This document shows positions 25,987-33,557 of a stretch of 64,000 nt of DNA, piece after piece. The DNA lies in the NCBI GenBank assembly GCA_002421005.1, contig DIJC01000026.1, positions 250,650-314,649 on the forward strand, read 5' to 3'. The notes beneath the pieces were generated by a model. It saw only the letters and a list, made by a program, of their open reading frames with translations, ran no database searches and was not told where the DNA came from. The translations under genes were made by a program, and so were the position numbers. The stretch comes from Enterobacteriaceae bacterium UBA5654 (GTDB taxonomy: Bacteria; Pseudomonadota; Gammaproteobacteria; Enterobacterales; Enterobacteriaceae). How positions within the stretch are numbered: position 1 is the stretch's first letter; every line of letters begins with the position of its first letter.

Positions 25987-27213
25987 TTATATTTCCCCGG
26001 CGGCGCTGAGCAGCGCGTGAAGTAAAACGTTCGCCCCTTTTTCAGACCAGCGCGGGAGAATATTTTCTGCCTCGTTATGGCTGATGCCTTTTTCGCAGGG
26101 GATGAAAATCATGCTCGCCGGGGCAATCGCGTTCAGGTAGCAGGTATCATGTCCGGCACCGGAAACCATCGGTCGCCAGGCGTAGCCTAACTGACTCGCC
26201 GCCTGTTCAACGCGCCTGGTGCAGCCAGGATCGAAAGCGATGGGCGCATAGTCAAAAATCCGTTCAACCTTCACTTCCAGCCCGCGTTCGCGAAGATCGG
26301 CCACCGCAGCATGGAGATCTTTTTCCATCGCCTCCAGCGCGGCAGATTGCGGGTGGCGGAACTCCACGCTGCAAACCACCTCGCCCGGCACCACGTTGCG
26401 CGAATTGGGGCTGTTTTGCACCATTCCCGTCGTCGCCCGGCCATCGGGAATATGGCGAATGCCAATTTCTTCCACCTCCAGCGCCAGACGGGCGAAGCCG
26501 GTCAGGGCGTCGCGGCGGCTGCGCATTGGCGTAGTTCCGGCGTGAGCGGCAAAACCTTTCAGGGTAACGGTATACCAGCGCTGGCCCATCGCGGAGCGCA
26601 CCACGCCGATATCAATCCCCTCTTCTTCCAGAATCGGCCCCTGCTCGATATGCACTTCATAGCACGCATGGAGCGGAATCGACCGCGCCGGACGGCTGCC
26701 CCGGTAGCCGATAGCCTGCAACGCCTCATCAACGCTCATCCCGTCGCTGTCGGTGCGTGACAGCGCGAACGCCTCGCTAAAGTGCCCCGTCCAGACGCCG
26801 GAGGCCAGCATCGCCGGGGCAAAGCGCGCGCCTTCTTCATTGGTCCAGTTGACCAGCAGAATATCGCGCTCGGTGTCAATCTGACGATCGTTGAGGGTGC
26901 GCAGAACTTCCAGTCCGGCCAGCACGCCATAAATGCCATCGTAGCGTCCGCCGAGCGGCTGCGAATCGACGTGCGATCCCATCAGAACCGGCGGTAAATG
27001 CGACTGCCTGCCGGGACGACGGATAAACATATTCCCCAGCGTGTCCACATCACAATGCAGACCCGCCTGCTGCGCCCAGTCGCGCAGCCGGTCTCTGGCG
27101 ATGCGGTCTTCGTCACTCAGCGCCAGCCGGGTAACGCCACCGGCAGGCGTCGCGCCGATCTGCGCCATCTCCTCAAGCGTCGCCCACAGCCGGTCGGCGT
27201 TGACGGAAATCAT
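25987..27213 (-). CDS. M20-family Zn-dependent N-carbamoyl-L-amino-acid hydrolase, probable N-carbamoyl-L-cysteine hydrolase
   Basis: Two-metal amidohydrolase of the AllC/hydantoinase-carbamoylase family, expected to remove the carbamoyl group from an N-carbamoyl-L-amino acid, giving the amino acid, CO2 and ammonia. The 408 residues show likely metal ligands H81 (GSHVD), D92, E126/E127 (NEEG), H188 (HIEQGP) and H379 (GISHNE), with the dimerisation insert around 215-330. The ATG overlaps the stop of the upstream gene by four bases. That neighbour is an ATC-hydrolase-family protein, which points to N-carbamoyl-L-cysteine as substrate, as in Pseudomonas AtcC/TsC. The substrate is inferred from context; allantoate amidohydrolase is the main alternative. 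Confidence 0.85.
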   Translation of the reverse strand: MISVNADRLWATLEEMAQIGATPAGGVTRLALSDEDRIARDRLRDWAQQAGLHCDVDTLGNMFIRRPGRQSHLPPVLMGSHVDSQPLGGRYDGIYGVLAGLEVLRTLNDRQIDTERDILLVNWTNEEGARFAPAMLASGVWTGHFSEAFALSRTDSDGMSVDEALQAIGYRGSRPARSIPLHACYEVHIEQGPILEEEGIDIGVVRSAMGQRWYTVTLKGFAAHAGTTPMRSRRDALTGFARLALEVEEIGIRHIPDGRATTGMVQNSPNSRNVVPGEVVCSVEFRHPQSAALEAMEKDLHAAVADLRERGLEVKVERIFDYAPIAFDPGCTRRVEQAASQLGYAWRPMVSGAGHDTCYLNAIAPASMIFIPCEKGISHNEAENILPRWSEKGANVLLHALLSAAGEI

Positions 27214-27695
27214 GACTTTTCCTTTTTAACGCGGTAGCGAAAATCGCAGCAGCGCGCGCCCTGCATGATAGTGGTCGTACGGGTAAGTTCAACGTCAGGG
27301 GCATAGCCCACGATGAACTTTTCATCTCTGGCGCAGGAGAGCAGATGCCCAATCTCTCCCAGCCCCATTTCATGGTACATTTCGGCGTAGCGGCAGCGGG
27401 TAACGTCATAGTTATAGTGCTGGTCATCATCGTCAATCACCCGGACGTCCAGCGCGTTATCCTTTTCCCATAAATATTGCAGTGCGACGAAACTGCGCAA
27501 ATCTGCGCCGTTCGGCTCCTGTCTGGCAAACTCCGCTCCCGCATCGACAGCCGCCTGCTCAATGGCTTCGCCGATAATCGCCTGGGCGCGATCTTTTCCC
27601 AGATCGCGCACCAGAATGTCATAAATCGGTTTAATAATTTCAGCTTCAATTTTACGGCGGGCAAGAATGCCCAGCTCGTTATTATCACTCATCAC
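27210..27695 (-). CDS. L-2-amino-thiazoline-4-carboxylic acid hydrolase family protein
   Basis: Member of the ATC hydrolase family, whose characterised Pseudomonas members open L-2-aminothiazoline-4-carboxylate to N-carbamoyl-L-cysteine. The 161-residue protein ends with the family hallmark: paired cysteines near CRYAEMY, a LLSCARD segment and the C-terminal GARCCDFRYR motif. It is translationally coupled (4-base overlap) to the carbamoylase and lies downstream of a LIV-type transporter, so uptake and two-step conversion to cysteine would be encoded together. The family is recognised with good confidence; activity on ATC itself is inferred. Confidence 0.82.
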   Translation of the reverse strand: MMSDNNELGILARRKIEAEIIKPIYDILVRDLGKDRAQAIIGEAIEQAAVDAGAEFARQEPNGADLRSFVALQYLWEKDNALDVRVIDDDDQHYNYDVTRCRYAEMYHEMGLGEIGHLLSCARDEKFIVGYAPDVELTRTTTIMQGARCCDFRYRVKKEKS

Positions 27696-27709
27696 ATTGC
27701 CTCACGACG

Positions 27710-28867
27710 TTACTTCGCAGCCGTTCCGCCCAGCACGGTTTGCGGCTGCCATTTGCCATCCACCACTTTGTAAACGGTGAATGATGGCGTTTTCAGGTTG
27801 CCTTCTTTATCAAAGGCGATGGGACCCGTCACACCGGAATAGTTAATGGCTCGCAGGGCAGGCAGATAATCAGACGGCTCCACCGAATTGGCTTTTTCCA
27901 TGGCGGCGACCAGCACGCGGGTGGCGTCATAAGCAAACGGCGCATGCAGTTCAATATGAGTGTGGTAGCGGGACTGATAAGCCTGCTCGAATCCTTTCCC
28001 GCCCGGCATTTGATCGACCGGCAGCCCAGGCTCCAGCGCGACAACGCCGTTGCCTTCTTTCTGCGCCAGTTGCAGGAAGGTCTGGCTGACGAAGCCGCCT
28101 GCGCCCATCAGCGTGGCGTTAATACCGAGCTGTTTAATGCGGCGGGCCAGCGGTGCGGCCTGGCTGTCAACGCCGCCAAAGAAAATCAGGTCGACGTTTT
28201 TGCTGCGGATCGCGGTCAGCACGGCGCTGAAATCGACGGTTTTGTCATCCACATACTGGCGGTCGACGATTTTAACTCCCTGCCCTTCGACGGATTTAAT
28301 AAACTCATCCGCCAGCCCCTGACCGAAGGCGGTGCGATCGTCAATCACCGCAATGCGTTTGGCTTTCAGGGTCTGTAATGCATATTGCCCGGCAAACTGG
28401 CCGCCGTCGTCGTCATGCCCCATCACGCGGAAACTGGTATCAAAACCCTGGCGCGTATAAGCGTGCCCGGTGGCGACCGGTGCGACCTGCGCAATACCGG
28501 CATCGTGATAGATGCGCGCGGCCGGGATGCTGGTGCCGGTATTCCAGTGACCCACCACCCCTGCCACGCCGCTATCAACCAGACGCTGCGCCACGGCGAC
28601 GGCGGTACGCGGATCGGACTGATCGTCCTCGGATTGCAGCTTAAAGGTGACGGCTTTGCCACCGATGACCGGATGCTGCTTGTTGATATCGTCAATCGCC
28701 AGCTGCGCCCCGTTCTCCAGATCTTTACCGATACGCGCCGAGGGTCCGGTGAGCGGACCGGCAAGCCCGATAGTGACGGTTTCACTTTCCTGCGCCGACG
28801 CGGATGTGGCGGCGAAGTTAGCGAGCAGAATGGCGGCGCTGAGCGCACTGATCGTTATTTTTTTCAT
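27710..28867 (-). CDS. LIV-type ABC transporter substrate-binding protein
   Basis: Periplasmic type I solute-binding protein of the LivJ/LivK class. From the ATG ending at 28867 it has 385 residues with a signal peptide (MKKITISALSAAILL...) cleaved after ASA near residue 24. The mature start (VTIGLAGPLTGPSARIGKDLENGAQLA) is the classical LivJ pattern. Only 14 bases separate it from the ATC-hydrolase-family gene, so it is likely co-transcribed with the catabolic genes. Such proteins bind amino acids or amides; the substrate here may be a thiazoline or carbamoyl amino acid. The open frame extends 25 codons upstream, but that part lacks signal-peptide character. Confidence 0.9.
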   Translation of the reverse strand: MKKITISALSAAILLANFAATSASAQESETVTIGLAGPLTGPSARIGKDLENGAQLAIDDINKQHPVIGGKAVTFKLQSEDDQSDPRTAVAVAQRLVDSGVAGVVGHWNTGTSIPAARIYHDAGIAQVAPVATGHAYTRQGFDTSFRVMGHDDDGGQFAGQYALQTLKAKRIAVIDDRTAFGQGLADEFIKSVEGQGVKIVDRQYVDDKTVDFSAVLTAIRSKNVDLIFFGGVDSQAAPLARRIKQLGINATLMGAGGFVSQTFLQLAQKEGNGVVALEPGLPVDQMPGGKGFEQAYQSRYHTHIELHAPFAYDATRVLVAAMEKANSVEPSDYLPALRAINYSGVTGPIAFDKEGNLKTPSFTVYKVVDGKWQPQTVLGGTAAK

Positions 28868-28892
28868 GGTGTTTCCCTGGTGTTGGTTGCTG

Positions 28893-29615
28893 TTAAACGG
28901 GCACTTCGCCCAGATAAATTTGCGCAATGCTGTCATCGGCAAGCAGTGCGCGAGAGTCGCCGTGGTGAACGATACTGCCGCTGTCCATCACCCAGGCGTT
29001 ATCCGTCACCTCCAGCGCCAGGCGGGCGTTTTGCTCAATCAATAACAGACTGACGCCGCGCTCGCGCAGGGTGGCAATAAGATTAAAAATATTCTCGACC
29101 ATCAGCGGGGCGAGTCCCATTGAAGGTTCGTCGAGGATCAGCAGTCGCGGGCGACTCAACAGCGCGCGGTTGAGCGCCAGTAGCTGTTGCTCGCCGCCGG
29201 AAAGCAGCCCGGCAAGCTGATGCTGCCGTTCACCCAGCCGGGGAAAACGGACGAAAATATCGTCGATTTCGCGTCTGACGGCCGGGGCATCCCGGCGCAG
29301 CCAGGCTCCCATTTGCAGATTCTCCATCACCGTCATGCGGGCAAAAATCCCCCGACCTTCCGGCACCATGACCAGCCCGGCACGCAGCAGATCTTCCGGT
29401 TTCTGTTTCGCCATTGAACGCCCGGCAAACACCCGTTCTCCGCCACAGGGTTGCAGGCCGGTAATCGCCCGCACCGTTGAGCTTTTTCCCGCGCCGTTGG
29501 CCCCGATCAGCGTCGCCTGCTCACCTTCGTGGAGCACAAAAGAGACCTCGCGCACCGCCTGAATACCGCCGTAGTGAACGCTAAGCCCGGAAACACGCAG
29601 TAAAGGTTCAGCCAT
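28893..29615 (-). CDS. LIV-type ABC transporter ATP-binding protein (LivF-like)
   Basis: Cytoplasmic ATPase of a branched-chain-amino-acid-type importer. The ATG ending at 29615 (MAEPLLRVSGL) follows GGGAGGAC and gives 240 residues, typical for LivF. Walker A GANGAGKSS is near residue 37, signature LSGGEQQ near 138, Walker B LLILDEPSMGL near 158. Its start overlaps the end of the livG-like gene by 8 bases. Pairs with the LivG-like ATPase to form the motor of this importer. Confidence 0.92.
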   Translation of the reverse strand: MAEPLLRVSGLSVHYGGIQAVREVSFVLHEGEQATLIGANGAGKSSTVRAITGLQPCGGERVFAGRSMAKQKPEDLLRAGLVMVPEGRGIFARMTVMENLQMGAWLRRDAPAVRREIDDIFVRFPRLGERQHQLAGLLSGGEQQLLALNRALLSRPRLLILDEPSMGLAPLMVENIFNLIATLRERGVSLLLIEQNARLALEVTDNAWVMDSGSIVHHGDSRALLADDSIAQIYLGEVPV

Positions 29616-30375
29616 GTTTGTGTCCTCCCAGCCAGGCGGCAATCACCGCCGGATCGCGCCTGACGTTTTCCGGGGTGCCGGTCGCAATCACCCGGCCGTA
29701 ATCCAGCACCGTTAAACGGTCGCAGATCCCCATCACCAGCTTGACGTCGTGTTCAATCATCAGCAGCGTTTTCCCGTCATCGCGAATGCGCTTCAGCAGT
29801 TCGCCAAGCGCCACTTTTTCAGCGGCATTCATCCCGGCAGCGGGTTCATCAAGCGCCAGCAGCAGCGGTTCGCTGGCTAACGCGCGGGCAATTTCCAGCC
29901 TGCGCTGATGGCCGTAAGCCAGATCGCAGGCGCGGTAGCTGGCGAACCGGGCGATGCCGGTATATTCCAGCCAGTGCCAGGCGAGTTCGCGGGTTTGCGC
30001 CTCTTCCTGACGCGCGCGCTTATGCCGCGTCAGCGACGCCCAAAGACCATTGCGGGTGCGGACGTGACGCCCCACCATGACGTTTTCCAGCACCGACATT
30101 TCGTTAAACAGGCGCACGTTCTGAAAAGTGCGGGCTACCCCCGCGCGGGTCACTTTTTCTACATTTCGCGGCGAATACGGCACGTCATTGAGTAAAAAAG
30201 TGCCGCTGTCCGCCGGATAAAGCCCGGTGATCAGGTTGAAACAGGTAGTTTTGCCCGCGCCATTAGGGCCGATCAGGCCGTAAATCTCGCCGGGCTGAAT
30301 GCCCAGTGACACGTTATCGACGGCCTGAACGCCGCCAAAGCGCTTGCTCATGCCATCAATGGTCAACAGATTCAT
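29608..30375 (-). CDS. LIV-type ABC transporter ATP-binding protein (LivG-like)
   Basis: Second ATPase of the importer. The 255-residue protein has Walker A GPNGAGKTT at 36-44, the signature region around LAYGHQRRLEIARAL and Walker B LLALDEPAAGMN, followed by the C-terminal LivG tail ending AAWLGGHKHG. Its start overlaps the end of the LivM-like gene by 4 bases. All five transporter genes run in the same direction toward the catabolic pair, with overlaps indicating one operon. Confidence 0.93.
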   Translation of the reverse strand: MNLLTIDGMSKRFGGVQAVDNVSLGIQPGEIYGLIGPNGAGKTTCFNLITGLYPADSGTFLLNDVPYSPRNVEKVTRAGVARTFQNVRLFNEMSVLENVMVGRHVRTRNGLWASLTRHKRARQEEAQTRELAWHWLEYTGIARFASYRACDLAYGHQRRLEIARALASEPLLLALDEPAAGMNAAEKVALGELLKRIRDDGKTLLMIEHDVKLVMGICDRLTVLDYGRVIATGTPENVRRDPAVIAAWLGGHKHG

Positions 30376-31481
30376 TTCTGCACCTCCCGGTGACGGACCG
30401 GCCAGATCCCGGCGGGACGCAGCAGCATGACCAGTACCAGCGCCAGCCCGTAGAACAGCTGACGCAGGATTTCCGGGTCAATCAGTACGCTGCCAAAGAG
30501 CGCCTGCTGGACGGGTGCCGCCTGGCTGCGCAGCAGTTCCGGCAGCGCCGTTAACAGCACGGCACCGAGGATCACGCCCGGGATATGCCCCATCCCGCCC
30601 AGTACCACCATCGCCAGCACGGCAATCGATTCCTGCAAAGTGAACGATTCCGGGGAGACAAATCCCTGGAAGGCGGCAAACAGCGCGCCCGCAACGCCGC
30701 CGAAGGAGGCGCCCATCGCGAAAGCCAGCAGCTTGTAGTTACGCACGTTGATGCCCATGGCGCGCGCCACGTCCTCATCTTCACGAATCGCGTGCCATGC
30801 GCGGCCCAGGCGCGAGTGCTGCAAACGCAGGCAGACAATAATGATCGCGACAATCAGCAGCACCAGCAGGTAGTACCACAGCCACAGCGAAGGGATTTTC
30901 ATCCCGAACCAGTGCTGTACGCCGCTGAACTTCACGCCAAAAAGCGAGAGCGTGTCGATCCCGGAAATACCTTTCGCGCCATTGGTAATGTTGACCGGGC
31001 GGTCGAGGTTACGCATCAGAATGCGGATGATTTCGCCAAAGCCGAGGGTCACGATAGCCAGATAATCACCGCGCAGTTTGAGGGTGGGCGCGCCCAGCAA
31101 AATCCCGCACACCGCCGCCAGCAGCGCGGCGGCAGGGACAATCAGCCAGTATGAAAAATGCAGGCCGTCAGGAAACCAGGCCTGAAGCAGCGGAAAGGCT
31201 TCCAGTAAATGCGGAGATGCCAGCAGCGCCGCCAGATAAGCCCCCACCGCATAAAACGCGATAAAGCCCATGTCCAGCAGGCCGGTGAAACCGACCACGA
31301 TATTCAGCCCCAGCGCGAGCATGATATACAGCAGCGCGAAGTCGATGACCCGCACCCAATAGTTGCCGCCAAGCTGCCCGGCCACCACCGGTGCGAGGAT
31401 CACAGCGAGGGTAAAGAGTGCCAGCCCGGCCCACGGGCGGCGTGACGATGGCGCAGCGGCCTGTAATGTTGGCGTTGTCAT
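30372..31481 (-). CDS. LIV-type ABC transporter permease (LivM-like)
   Basis: Inner-membrane permease of about ten helices. The 369 residues show the LivM hallmark stretch GLNIVVGFTGLLDMGFIAFYAVGAY in short-motif form (GFTGLLDMG near residue 65) and the cytoplasmic EAA-like segment RAMGINVRNYKLLAFA near 240. The start is followed by a short polar N-terminus. It overlaps the LivG-like gene and follows the LivH-like gene by 8 bases, giving the usual H-M-G-F order. Confidence 0.92.
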   Translation of the reverse strand: MTTPTLQAAAPSSRRPWAGLALFTLAVILAPVVAGQLGGNYWVRVIDFALLYIMLALGLNIVVGFTGLLDMGFIAFYAVGAYLAALLASPHLLEAFPLLQAWFPDGLHFSYWLIVPAAALLAAVCGILLGAPTLKLRGDYLAIVTLGFGEIIRILMRNLDRPVNITNGAKGISGIDTLSLFGVKFSGVQHWFGMKIPSLWLWYYLLVLLIVAIIIVCLRLQHSRLGRAWHAIREDEDVARAMGINVRNYKLLAFAMGASFGGVAGALFAAFQGFVSPESFTLQESIAVLAMVVLGGMGHIPGVILGAVLLTALPELLRSQAAPVQQALFGSVLIDPEILRQLFYGLALVLVMLLRPAGIWPVRHREVQK

Positions 31482-31489
31482 ATCGTCTC

Positions 31490-32476
31490 CTATGCCCTGT
31501 GCGCCACGCGCTCGCCAAGAATGCCCGCCGGGCGGAAGACCAGCACCAGAATGAGGACAATGAACGCGAAGACGTCCTGATAATTACTGCCGAAAACGCC
31601 GCCGGTCAGTTCGCCCAGATACCCCGCGCCCAGCGCTTCAATAACCCCAAGCAGGATCCCACCCAGCATGGCACCGCGAATATTGCCGATCCCGCCGAGC
31701 ACCGCCGCCGTAAACGCTTTAATCCCCGGCAGAAATCCCATCGAAAATCCGGCGTTGCCGTAGTTGCTGGCCATCATCACCCCTGCCAGCGCGGCAAATA
31801 CGCCGCCAATGGCGAAAGTCAGGGTGATAATGCCGTTCGGGCTGACGCCCATCAGACTGGCAACTTTTGGGTTCTCCGCCACTGCGCGCATTCCGCGCCC
31901 CAGCCGGGTAAATTCGACCAGCACCCACAGGCCGAGCATGACCAACAGCGCCAGACCAATCGTAACCATGCCGGTCACGGTAATGATGGCGGGCGGGTGC
32001 GCGTCGCTACCCTGAGTAATGGCAATCGGCTCCATAGACAGGATTTGCGGAAACATCAGCGGGTTGCGGGTCCAGATAATCATCGCCACCGTTTGCAGCA
32101 GGACAGAAACACCGATGCCGGAAATGAGCGGTGCCAGGCGCGGCGCGTTGCGCAGGCGGCGGTAGGCAAAGCGTTCGGTCGCCATCGCCAGCAGCGCGCA
32201 AACCGCCATCGCCATCATCAACGCGAGGCCGAGACGCACCAGCGCTGGCAGCGCGGGAAAATGGCTCTCCAGCATATTCATCGCCGACAAAGTGGTCAGC
32301 GCGCCGACCATCAGGATATCGCCATGAGCGAAGTTGATGATGCGCAGAATGCCGTACACCATGGTGTAGCCCAGCGCAATCAGCGCATAGATGCTCCCCA
32401 ACATGATGCCATTGATTAATTGTTGTATTAGTGTGTCCAAAACGTACCCGACAAAGTGCTCAATGTTGAGGTACAT
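31490..32476 (-). CDS. LIV-type ABC transporter permease (LivH-like)
   Basis: Partner permease of LivM. The 328 residues begin with a short polar segment and then LINGIMLGSIYALIALGYTM, the typical LivH opening, with about eight membrane segments. First gene of the putative operon livH-livM-livG-livF-SBP-ATC hydrolase-carbamoylase on the minus strand. It is divergent from a LysR-type gene, from which it is separated by 132 AT-rich bases. The substrate-binding gene sits at the distal end, unlike E. coli livJ/livK. Confidence 0.92.
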   Translation of the reverse strand: MYLNIEHFVGYVLDTLIQQLINGIMLGSIYALIALGYTMVYGILRIINFAHGDILMVGALTTLSAMNMLESHFPALPALVRLGLALMMAMAVCALLAMATERFAYRRLRNAPRLAPLISGIGVSVLLQTVAMIIWTRNPLMFPQILSMEPIAITQGSDAHPPAIITVTGMVTIGLALLVMLGLWVLVEFTRLGRGMRAVAENPKVASLMGVSPNGIITLTFAIGGVFAALAGVMMASNYGNAGFSMGFLPGIKAFTAAVLGGIGNIRGAMLGGILLGVIEALGAGYLGELTGGVFGSNYQDVFAFIVLILVLVFRPAGILGERVAHRA

Positions 32477-32608
32477 TCCAACAATTGAATTAAATTGTGA
32501 AATACGGAGATATTATTTCTTATGATAATTGTGATGTCTTTTATCTTTATGTTTTATAAGTAATTATAAAAACACCTTTTGATGGATTAACCTTACAGAA
32601 GTCAACAT
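32477..32608. promoter_or_regulatory. Divergent promoter region of the LIV/ATC operon and its LysR regulator
   Basis: This AT-rich 132-base spacer contains the partial dyad CAATT-N6-AATTG at 32482-32497, close to the livH-like start, compatible in form with a LysR-type site. Such regulators typically bind between divergent target and regulator genes. No -35/-10 pair could be assigned with confidence. Confidence 0.4.
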
Positions 32609-33544
32609 ATGAGAAAAACAGAACAATCGCCCGCCGTGCAACCGGCACTTTCCGGGGCATTGACCCACGATCCTCCCCTGCGGGCAGTACGCACTTTTGA
32701 GGCCATCGCCCGCCTCGGCAGCGTCACGCTCGCCGCGCAGGAGCTGGCGATTTCCCCGTCGGCGGTGAGCCACCAGCTTCGCGTGCTGGAAGATTTTTTG
32801 CAGATTGCGCTAACGGAGCGCCAGGGGCGGCGGCTGATCTTAAGTCAGCAGGGCAGAGATTATTACCGCTCGATTCGTTCCGCGTTTAACGTGCTGCGCC
32901 AGGCGACGGAGCATCTGGTCGAACAGGCGCAAACCCGGCAGGTGACTATCAGCCTGATCCCGCTGTTTGGCATGGGCTGGTTTATTCCGCGCCTGCCTAC
33001 TTTTGTGCGGGCCAATCCGCAAACTGAAATCAACGTGGTGTACGCCAACCACCGCAACTACCTGAGCGATGCCTCGGATATGTCTATCCGGTTTGGCAAC
33101 GGTCAGTGGGCGGGCTATCAAAGCGAGCGGCTGATTTCCGGCAAAATGGTTCCGGTTGCCAGTCGGGCATTTCTGCGCCTGCACGGGCATATCGATACCC
33201 CGGAACAGCTTCAGCAAATGCCGCTGCTGCATGATGAAGAACGTTCCACCTGGCCGCAGTGGTTTTTACAGCAGAACGTGCGGCGGCCCGCCAGAATGAG
33301 CGGGCCGCTGTTTGAGGATGGCTTGCTGACCCTCGCCGCCGTACAGGCCGGGCTGGGCTGTGCGCTGATGCGCGAGCCGTTAATCGCCTCCTATCTTGAA
33401 AGTGGCGAACTGGTGAAGCTGTTCGATTTGCCGATTGACGATGGCCGTCATTATTACCTCTGCGTGCGCCAGGACAGCGAAATGACCGAAGAGGGCAAAC
33501 TGCTTCAGAACTGGCTGCGGATGCATAAAAGCGTGGAGGAATAA
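32609..33544 (+). CDS. LysR family regulator (GcvA-like), probable controller of the LIV/ATC operon
   Basis: The 311-residue protein has an N-terminal winged helix-turn-helix at about residues 23-82 (FEAIARLGSVTLAAQELAIS) and a LysR substrate-binding domain behind it. Its closest pattern is the GcvA/AmpR branch. Divergent orientation relative to the importer and ATC-type catabolic genes makes these its likely targets, with a thiazoline, cysteine or carbamoyl intermediate as a possible inducer. It carries a ~20-residue polar N-terminal extension before the HTH. It converges with the ABC transporter gene to its right, so it is not part of the TonB locus. Confidence 0.88.
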   Translation: MRKTEQSPAVQPALSGALTHDPPLRAVRTFEAIARLGSVTLAAQELAISPSAVSHQLRVLEDFLQIALTERQGRRLILSQQGRDYYRSIRSAFNVLRQATEHLVEQAQTRQVTISLIPLFGMGWFIPRLPTFVRANPQTEINVVYANHRNYLSDASDMSIRFGNGQWAGYQSERLISGKMVPVASRAFLRLHGHIDTPEQLQQMPLLHDEERSTWPQWFLQQNVRRPARMSGPLFEDGLLTLAAVQAGLGCALMREPLIASYLESGELVKLFDLPIDDGRHYYLCVRQDSEMTEEGKLLQNWLRMHKSVEE

Positions 33545-33557
33545 CGCCGCGCGATCG

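Noticed and set aside
31418..32419. 333-codon plus-strand frame opposite livM/livH
   Set aside because: His/Gln/Arg-rich antisense shadow of the permease genes; no family match.
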